Part shown: positions 59,008-64,000 of the stretch, piece after piece
How positions within the stretch are numbered: position 1 is the first letter of the stretch
Layout of the letters: every line of letters starts with the position of its first letter
Assembly: GCF_010726645.1 (NCBI RefSeq)
Contig: NZ_AP022563.1
Coordinates: forward strand, 3,472,001-3,536,000
Length of the DNA: 64,000 nt
Direction of reading: 5' to 3'
Source: Mycolicibacterium duvalii
Lineage (GTDB): Bacteria > Actinomycetota > Actinomycetes > Mycobacteriales > Mycobacteriaceae
The notes under the pieces: model-generated
Databases searched by the model: none
Told to the model about the DNA's origin: nothing
The model's input: only the letters and a program-made list of their open reading frames with translations
Made by a program: the position numbers and the translations under genes

Positions 59008-59187
59008 TTAAACCTCCTCAACCGTGACCAGATGGTGCACGGTCTTGATCAGTCCGCGGGTCTGCGGGTTGTCCTCGCGGACCACGGACTGGCGGATCTT
59101 GCGCAGGCCCAGCGTGCGCAGCGTCTCCCGCTGCTTCCACCGCGCGCCGATGGTGCTGCGCACCTGGGTGATCTTGAGCTCTGCCAT
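59008..59187 (-). CDS. rpmD: 50S ribosomal protein L30
   Basis: A 59-residue L30: [31 protein letters not shown], then [19 protein letters not shown]. Typical length for actinobacteria. Read directly from the sequence; starts ATG 59187, 2 bases after the S5 stop, and ends with TAA 59008-59010. Confidence 0.95.
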   Translation of the reverse strand: MAELKITQVRSTIGARWKQRETLRTLGLRKIRQSVVREDNPQTRGLIKTVHHLVTVEEV

Positions 59188-59189
59188 GG

Positions 59190-59864
59190 TTACGCCGTTC
59201 CTTCACGCGCAGCGCTGGCGGCCAGGGCCTCGGCCTCACGCCGGGCCTTGAGCATGCCTGCGGGCGCCACATCCTCGATCGGCAGGCCGCGGCGAGCCGC
59301 GACCTCTTCCGGGCGCTGCAACAACTTCAGCGCGGCGACGGTCGCGTGCACCACGTTGATCGCGTTGTCGCTGCCCAGCGATTTGGCGAGCACGTCGTGC
59401 ACGCCGGCGCACTCGAGCACCGCGCGGCATGCGCCGCCGGCGATGACACCGGTACCCGGGCTGGCCGGGCGCAGCATGACCACACCGGCCGCGGCCTCGC
59501 CCTGGACCGGATGGGTGACGGTGCCGCCGATCAGCGGCACGCGGAAGAAGTTCTTGCGTGCCTCCTCGACGCCCTTGGCGATCGCGGCGGGGACTTCCTT
59601 GGCCTTGCCGTAGCCGACACCGACCATGCCCTTGCCGTCACCGACGATCACGAGCGCGGTGAAGCTGAAGCGGCGACCACCCTTGACCACCTTGGAGACG
59701 CGGTTGATGGTGACGACGCGCTCGAGGTAGTTGCTCTTCTCCCGGTCGTCGCGACCGCCGCGGCCACCGCGGTCGTCACGGCGACCCCGGCCCCCGCGGT
59801 CGTTCCTGCCGTCGCGGCCGTCGCTCGACGGCCCGCCGGCTCCTGCAGCCTGCTCGGCCATCAT
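59190..59864 (-). CDS. rpsE: 30S ribosomal protein S5
   Basis: A 224-residue S5. The RNA-binding domain begins [22 protein letters not shown], and the C-terminal domain has [16 protein letters not shown]. The first 42 residues are a mycobacterial-type extension rich in Arg/Gly/Asp ([17 protein letters not shown]), absent from E. coli S5 and probably disordered. ATG 59864 or the adjacent ATG 59861 may start it. Confidence 0.96.
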   Translation of the reverse strand: MMAEQAAGAGGPSSDGRDGRNDRGGRGRRDDRGGRGGRDDREKSNYLERVVTINRVSKVVKGGRRFSFTALVIVGDGKGMVGVGYGKAKEVPAAIAKGVEEARKNFFRVPLIGGTVTHPVQGEAAAGVVMLRPASPGTGVIAGGACRAVLECAGVHDVLAKSLGSDNAINVVHATVAALKLLQRPEEVAARRGLPIEDVAPAGMLKARREAEALAASAAREGTA

Positions 59865-59904
59865 GCATTCCTTCCGGTTTGGTTCACGTTGGTCAGTTCG
59901 ATCA

Positions 59905-60309
59905 TCAGAACTTCAGCCCGCCTTCGCGTGCGGCGTCGGCCAGCGCCGCGATCCGACCACCGTAGGTGTACCCACCGCGGTCGAACACGACCTCGTCGAT
60001 GCCGGCAGCCTTGGCGCGCTCGGCGATGAGCTGACCCACCCGCGTGCTGTGGGCCTTCTTGTCCCCGTCGAGGGCACGCACGTCGGCCTCGATCGAGGAG
60101 GCCGCCGCCAGCGTCACGCCCTGGGCGTCGTCGACCAGCTGCACGTGGATGTGCCGCGCCGACCGGTTGACCACCAGGCGGGGACGCTCGGCTGTACCGG
60201 CGACCTTCTTGCGCAGCCGCGCGTGCCGGCGCAGCCGCGAGGTGCGCCGCGTCTCGGAGATGTTCTTGCCGACCGGCTTGTGACCGGCGTCTTGAGTCTT
60301 GGTAGCCAT
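59905..60309 (-). CDS. rplR: 50S ribosomal protein L18
   Basis: A 134-residue L18, a 5S rRNA-binding protein: [35 protein letters not shown] and the C-terminal [26 protein letters not shown]. It lies 3 bases after L6. Confidence 0.97.
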   Translation of the reverse strand: MATKTQDAGHKPVGKNISETRRTSRLRRHARLRKKVAGTAERPRLVVNRSARHIHVQLVDDAQGVTLAAASSIEADVRALDGDKKAHSTRVGQLIAERAKAAGIDEVVFDRGGYTYGGRIAALADAAREGGLKF

Positions 60310-60312
60310 CTA

Positions 60313-60852
60313 CTACTTACCTGTCTTTCCGACCTTGCGGCGGATCTGCTCACCCTCGTAGCGAATGCCCTTGCCCTTGTAGGGATCGCTCTTGCGAAGA
60401 CGGCGGATGTTGGCCGCGATCTGGCCGACTGCCTGCTTGTCGATACCGGAGATCGAGAACTTGGTGGGCGTCTCCACGGTGAAGGTGACGCCCTCCGGAG
60501 CCTTGATCAGCACCGGGTGGCTGTAGCCGAGGGCGAACTCCAGGTCGCTGCCCTTGGCCACCACGCGGTAGCCGACGCCGAAGATCTCCATCTTGGTGGT
60601 GTAACCCTCGGTCACGCCGGTGACCAGGTTGGCGATCAGCGTGCGCGACAGGCCGTGCAGCGACCTGTTGCGGCGCTCGTCGTTGGGCCGGCTGACCACG
60701 ATGGCGCCGTCCTCGTCACGTGCGACCTCGATCGGCTCGGCGACGTCGAGGGTCAGGGTGCCCTTGGGCCCCTTGACGGCCACGTTCTGCCCGGTGATCG
60801 TCACGTCGACCCCGTTCGGGACCGGGACCGGGTTCTTTCCAATGCGAGACAT
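60313..60852 (-). CDS. rplF: 50S ribosomal protein L6
   Basis: A 179-residue L6 with two similar domains: [14 protein letters not shown] at the N-terminus, [17 protein letters not shown], and the C-terminal [36 protein letters not shown]. Upstream S8 ends 14 bases away. Confidence 0.97.
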   Translation of the reverse strand: MSRIGKNPVPVPNGVDVTITGQNVAVKGPKGTLTLDVAEPIEVARDEDGAIVVSRPNDERRNRSLHGLSRTLIANLVTGVTEGYTTKMEIFGVGYRVVAKGSDLEFALGYSHPVLIKAPEGVTFTVETPTKFSISGIDKQAVGQIAANIRRLRKSDPYKGKGIRYEGEQIRRKVGKTGK

Positions 60853-60866
60853 GTTCTAGCCCTCCC

Positions 60867-61265
60867 TCACCACACGTAGGCGAGGACTTCGCCACCGACG
60901 CCCTCGCGGGCCGCCTGGCGGTCGGTCCTCAGACCGGACGACGTGGAAATGATCGCCACACCGAGCCCGCCGAGCACGCGCGGCAGGTTGGTGGACTTCG
61001 CGTAGACGCGCAGGCCGGGCTTGGACACCCGGCGCAGGCCCGCGATGCTGCGTTCCCGGCTGGGGCCGTACTTCAACTGCACGACCAGGGACTTGCCCAC
61101 GCGGGCGTCCTCGGTGCGGTAGTCGCTGATGTAGCCCTCGCGCTTGAGGATCTCGGCGATGTTGGCCTTGATCTTGCTGTGCGGCAGGGTCACTTCGTCG
61201 TGGTACGCCGAGTTGGCGTTGCGCAGACGTGTCAAGAAGTCTGCGATCGGATCCGTCATGGTCAT
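60867..61265 (-). CDS. rpsH: 30S ribosomal protein S8
   Basis: A 132-residue S8: [32 protein letters not shown]-like KREGYISDY, and the C-terminal [14 protein letters not shown] segment ([13 protein letters not shown]). ATG 61265 gives [13 protein letters not shown] 61259 is an alternative. 90-base gap to S14. Confidence 0.97.
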   Translation of the reverse strand: MTMTDPIADFLTRLRNANSAYHDEVTLPHSKIKANIAEILKREGYISDYRTEDARVGKSLVVQLKYGPSRERSIAGLRRVSKPGLRVYAKSTNLPRVLGGLGVAIISTSSGLRTDRQAAREGVGGEVLAYVW

Positions 61266-61355
61266 GACAGCCGGTTCACCTTTCTCGCGGCGGTTCCCTC
61301 TGTGTCCATTACTTTCGGGGGCCTACCGCAACTGTGTTAGTAGTGGTTGGCTGGC

Positions 61356-61541
61356 TTACCAGCTGGATTTCTGCACGCCCGGCAGCTCGCCCGCGTGCGC
61401 CATCTCGCGCAGGCAAATGCGGCACAGACCGAACTTGCGGTACACCGAGTGCGGCCGGCCGCACCTGTTGCAGCGCGTGTAGGCCCGCACCTTGAACTTG
61501 GGCTTCTTGTTGGCCTTGTTGACCAGAGCTTTCTTTGCCAT
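61356..61541 (-). CDS. rpsN: 30S ribosomal protein S14, zinc-binding type
   Basis: A 61-residue S14 of the zinc-binding type, with ligands CNRCGRPH and [10 protein letters not shown] (two CxxC pairs). The other S14 type found in mycobacterial zinc-starvation operons lacks these Cys. ATG 61541, 4 bases after L5. Confidence 0.96.
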   Translation of the reverse strand: MAKKALVNKANKKPKFKVRAYTRCNRCGRPHSVYRKFGLCRICLREMAHAGELPGVQKSSW

Positions 61542-61545
61542 CTGC

Positions 61546-62112
61546 TCAGTTCTCCTTGAACGGGAAGCCCAGCGCCCGCAGTAGCGCCCGTCCCTCGTCG
61601 TCGTTCGTCGCCGAGGTGACGACGGTGATGTCCATGCCCCGGGGCCGGTCGATGCTGTCCACGTCGATCTCGTGGAACACCGACTGCTCGGTCAGCCCGA
61701 AGGTGTAGTTGCCGGTGCCGTCGAACTGCTTGGCGTTCAGACCGCGGAAGTCGCGGATACGGGGCAGCGAGATCGAGATCAGCCGATCCAGGAACTCCCA
61801 CATCCGGTCGCCGCGCAAAGTCACCCGCGCGCCGATCGGCATACCCTCGCGGAGCTTGAACTGGGCGATCGACTTGCGCGCCCGGCGGATCTCCGGCTTC
61901 TGGCCCGTGATCAGCGTCAGGTCGTTGACCGCACCGTTGATCAGCTTGGCGTCGCGGGCGGCGTCCCCGACACCCATGTTCACGACGACCTTGACCACGC
62001 CCGGGATCTGCATCACGTTGGCGTAGCCGAACTCCTTGGCCAGCGCATCGCGGATCTCTTCGCGGTAGCGCTGCTTCAGGCGCGGCAGGCTCTTGGTTTC
62101 GGTGCTGGTCAT
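61546..62112 (-). CDS. rplE: 50S ribosomal protein L5
   Basis: A 188-residue L5, which contacts 5S rRNA and the P-site: [48 protein letters not shown], and the C-terminal [25 protein letters not shown] 62112 is one base after the L24 stop; ATG 62130 is farther upstream inside L24 and not used. Confidence 0.97.
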   Translation of the reverse strand: MTSTETKSLPRLKQRYREEIRDALAKEFGYANVMQIPGVVKVVVNMGVGDAARDAKLINGAVNDLTLITGQKPEIRRARKSIAQFKLREGMPIGARVTLRGDRMWEFLDRLISISLPRIRDFRGLNAKQFDGTGNYTFGLTEQSVFHEIDVDSIDRPRGMDITVVTSATNDDEGRALLRALGFPFKEN

Positions 62113-62113
62113 C

Positions 62114-62431
62114 TCAGATGTCCTTGCCATTGGTCTTGGCGACGCGGACCTTCTTGCCGGTCTCGGCGTCGATGCGGTAGCCCACGCGCGTCGGCTTGCC
62201 GTCGGAGTCGAGCAGCATCACGTTCGAGACGGCGATCGGCGCCTCCTGGGTGACGATGCCGCCGGACGACGCGCCACGCTCGTTGGCCGACTGCGCCGTG
62301 TGCTTCTTGATCCGGTTCACGCCCTCGACGAGGATCTTCTCGCGGTCGGGGTAGGCCACCAGGACCTTGCCCTTGGCGCCCTTGTCCTTGCCGGAGATCA
62401 CCAGCACCGTGTCGCCCTTATGGACCTTCAT
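62114..62431 (-). CDS. rplX: 50S ribosomal protein L24
   Basis: A 105-residue L24 with the KOW motif [19 protein letters not shown] and [17 protein letters not shown] 62431 directly abuts the L14 stop. Confidence 0.97.
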   Translation of the reverse strand: MKVHKGDTVLVISGKDKGAKGKVLVAYPDREKILVEGVNRIKKHTAQSANERGASSGGIVTQEAPIAVSNVMLLDSDGKPTRVGYRIDAETGKKVRVAKTNGKDI

Positions 62432-62800
62432 CTACAACACCTCCGGGGCGAGCGAGACGATCTTCATGAAGCGCTTCTCGCGCAGTTCACGACCAACGGG
62501 CCCGAAGATGCGGGTCCCACGCGGGTCGTTGTCGTTCTTGATGATGACGGCGGCGTTCTCGTCGAACTTGATGTAGCTGCCGTCGGCGCGGCGGCGCTCC
62601 TTGACGGTGCGCACGACGACCGCCTTGACGACGTCGCCGCGCTTGACGTTGCCGCCCGGGATGGCGTCCTTGACGGTGGCCACGATGACATCACCGATGC
62701 CGGCGTAGCGCCGCGACGATCCGCCGAGCACGCGGATGCACAAGATCTCCTTGGCGCCCGTGTTGTCGGCGACCTTGAGCCGCGATTCCTGCTGAATCAC
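62432..62800 (-). CDS. rplN: 50S ribosomal protein L14
   Basis: A 122-residue L14: [27 protein letters not shown], then [25 protein letters not shown]. First gene of this leftward operon; the 176 bases upstream (62801-62976) hold its promoter region, with a TAGTAT sequence near 62933 on the minus strand as a possible -10, and otherwise nothing I could identify. Confidence 0.97.
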   Translation of the reverse strand: MIQQESRLKVADNTGAKEILCIRVLGGSSRRYAGIGDVIVATVKDAIPGGNVKRGDVVKAVVVRTVKERRRADGSYIKFDENAAVIIKNDNDPRGTRIFGPVGRELREKRFMKIVSLAPEVL

Positions 62801-62976
62801 TAGATCTCCTCGACCTGGTTACTGTGTGCACGCAGGATTACCGACCCTGACGTGCGCGGTCTTTGTCACCCAAAGGCACGCAGGGCCCATCCGCAGGATC
62901 GGCCGAGGTCTGCCCAAGGCAACCCGTACATACTAGGTGAGCTCGGGAAATGATCCAAATCGCCGGCGGTCGGCGG

Positions 62977-63846
62977 TCAGCGGGCGCAGCGGAAGCCGAT
63001 GTGGGTGGTCGCGCTGTCCTGCGACTGCGGCGAGCGCGCCGACGGTCGGTAGCGGTGACAGTATTCCGGTGCGCACAGGTGCGACCCGCCCTTGAGGGCC
63101 TGGCTGACGGCTGGATCGGGGTGCGACGGCGGGCAGCACGACGGCGCCGCGCCGATCCGGTGGTGCCCGGCGAAGCGCGTCGTCGTCCATTCCCACACGT
63201 TGCCGATCATGTCGACAAGCCCGTACGCGTTCGGCGGGAACGCACCCACCGGGGAGGTGCCGCGCCACCCGAGGGCACCGTCGTTGCGGTACGGGAACCG
63301 TCCCTGCCAGGTGTTGGCCATCAGCCGGCCGTCGGGCGCCGGGTCGTCCCCCCACCCGTAGGTGCTGGCCGAGCCGCCCCGCGCGGCGAACTCCCACTCG
63401 GCCTCGGTCGGCAACCGGCGACCGGCCCAGCGCGCGTAGGCCACCGCATCGGTGTAGCACACCGCCACCACGGGGTGATCGGGTTTGTCCTGCACCGAAC
63501 TGTCCGGCCCGAACGGCGCGCGCCAGCACGCGCCGGGCACCCATCGCCACCACTGCCGCCAGTCGCGCAGGTCCACCGGGCCGGTGGTGGGCGTGAACAC
63601 CAGCGCGCCGGGCACCAGATCCGCCGCCGATGCGCCCGGGAACAGCGCCGGGTCGGGTGCGGTCTCGGCGACGGTGCGGTAGCCGGTGTCGGCGACGAAC
63701 GCGGCGAACTGCGCGTTGGTCACCGGGTGGGCCTCGATCTCGAACGGCTCGACGGTGACGGTGTGCACCGGGGCCTCTTCCGGATAGAACCGGGTCGAGC
63801 CCATCCGGAACGACCCCCCTGGCAGCGCGACGAGGCCGGTCACCAT
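62977..63846 (-). CDS. Formylglycine-generating enzyme (sulfatase activator)
   Basis: A 289-residue FGE/SUMF1-type protein converting Cys to formylglycine in type I sulfatases, as Rv0712 does. Sulfatase-modifying-factor fold: ALPGGSFRMGSTRFYPEEAPVH, RLPTEAEWEFAARGG, and DMIGNVWEWT. The two copper-binding active-site cysteines are Cys258 and Cys263 in GSHLCAPEYC. The substrate sulfatase (AtsA type) is not in the window. Ends 29 bases from the operon-proximal region of rplN. Confidence 0.93.
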   Translation of the reverse strand: MVTGLVALPGGSFRMGSTRFYPEEAPVHTVTVEPFEIEAHPVTNAQFAAFVADTGYRTVAETAPDPALFPGASAADLVPGALVFTPTTGPVDLRDWRQWWRWVPGACWRAPFGPDSSVQDKPDHPVVAVCYTDAVAYARWAGRRLPTEAEWEFAARGGSASTYGWGDDPAPDGRLMANTWQGRFPYRNDGALGWRGTSPVGAFPPNAYGLVDMIGNVWEWTTTRFAGHHRIGAAPSCCPPSHPDPAVSQALKGGSHLCAPEYCHRYRPSARSPQSQDSATTHIGFRCAR

Positions 63847-63851
63847 GGATG

Positions 63852-64000
63852 TCAGGGTAGGCCGATCTCGAAGTCGCCGGTCAGCATCGTCGCGGCGGCG
63901 TCGAAGCCGGGCGTGCCGCTCGGCGCCTCGACGTACACCGCGATCAGATAGGCCGCTCCCCCGCTCGGCACGTGCACGATCCGCGCCTCGTACTGCACCG
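63852..64000 (-). CDS. C-terminal part of an unidentified protein, partial
   Basis: An open frame runs from the window edge to the TGA at 63852-63854, 5 bases upstream of the FGE start. The visible 49 residues (VQYEARIVHVPSG, YLIAVYVEAPSGTPGFDAAATMLTGDFEIGLP) have a beta-strand pattern, somewhat like the C-terminus of mycobacterial LpqN/LpqT-type lipoproteins. This is only a guess. The start is outside the window. Confidence 0.4.
   Translation of the reverse strand, partial: VQYEARIVHVPSGGAAYLIAVYVEAPSGTPGFDAAATMLTGDFEIGLP

Overview
The window is a high-GC actinobacterial chromosome segment that reads as a fast-growing Mycobacterium (Mycolicibacterium). The basis is the near-complete set of dormancy-regulon families, the rmlB-rmlC-13E12 neighbourhood, and the run rplN...rplO-sppA-methyltransferases-secY-adk-map, which has the gene content known from M. 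tuberculosis around Rv0712-Rv0734. No species can be named from sequence alone.

Positions 1-36 kb form a dormancy (DosR/DevR-type) supercluster. The left edge (1-3.6 kb) is decaying: a Rip3-like site-2 protease has lost its catalytic Glu and its CBS half, and an acetyl-CoA synthetase 5' fragment is joined out of frame to a pyruvate-dehydrogenase E1-beta 3' fragment, upstream of intact E2 and acyl carrier protein genes. Next come a deazaflavin-dependent nitroreductase-like protein, an Rv2629-like protein, three ANTAR proteins, Hrp1 (paired CBS) and a long leftward operon: PPOX-fold protein, phosphoribosyltransferase/erythromycin-esterase fusion, PfkB, a DosS/DosT-type haem GAF kinase, a DUF1918 protein and class II ribonucleotide reductase NrdZ. 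Between 16 and 36 kb lie an OtsB/GH65 fusion, six universal stress proteins, a P1B-type ATPase with a hemerythrin-like tail, an Acg-like nitroreductase, an Rv1733c-like membrane protein, a long ribosome hibernation factor, two SRPBCC paralogues, a P2-type cation ATPase and HspX. No DosR response regulator gene is in the window. Palindromic DosR-like boxes sit in front of many of these genes. Four of them lie at exactly the same distance from the start codon, which suggests leaderless promoters, and two of these lie inside the 3' end of the gene before.

At 34.5-37.7 kb a receiver domain fused to a thioredoxin-reductase-like flavoprotein (without the redox CxxC) is followed by a cyclic-nucleotide-domain histidine kinase, a likely unusual redox signalling pair. 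From 37.7 to 50.6 kb are an F420-type LLM oxidoreductase, rmlB/rmlC (dTDP-rhamnose), a 13E12-family HNH gene behind a perfect mycobacterial SOS box, the valine/methylmalonate-semialdehyde operon mmsA-fadE9-mmsB, a TetR/glycosyltransferase divergon with a palindromic operator, a HAD protein, and a NarL-type two-component system.

From 50.1 kb to the end the segment is core genome: secY-adk-map-marR (leftward), three tandem SAM methyltransferases (rightward), sppA, a secreted DUF732 protein, the ribosomal operon rplN-rplX-rplE-rpsN-rpsH-rplF-rplR-rpsE-rpmD-rplO (leftward, ending in a hairpin), a formylglycine-generating enzyme and a partial gene. Genes are packed tightly. Many pairs overlap by 4 bases (ATGA/GTGA) and many convergent pairs overlap at their tails. 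No stretch of more than 300 bases lacks a gene, and I saw no tRNA, rRNA, CRISPR or insertion sequence.
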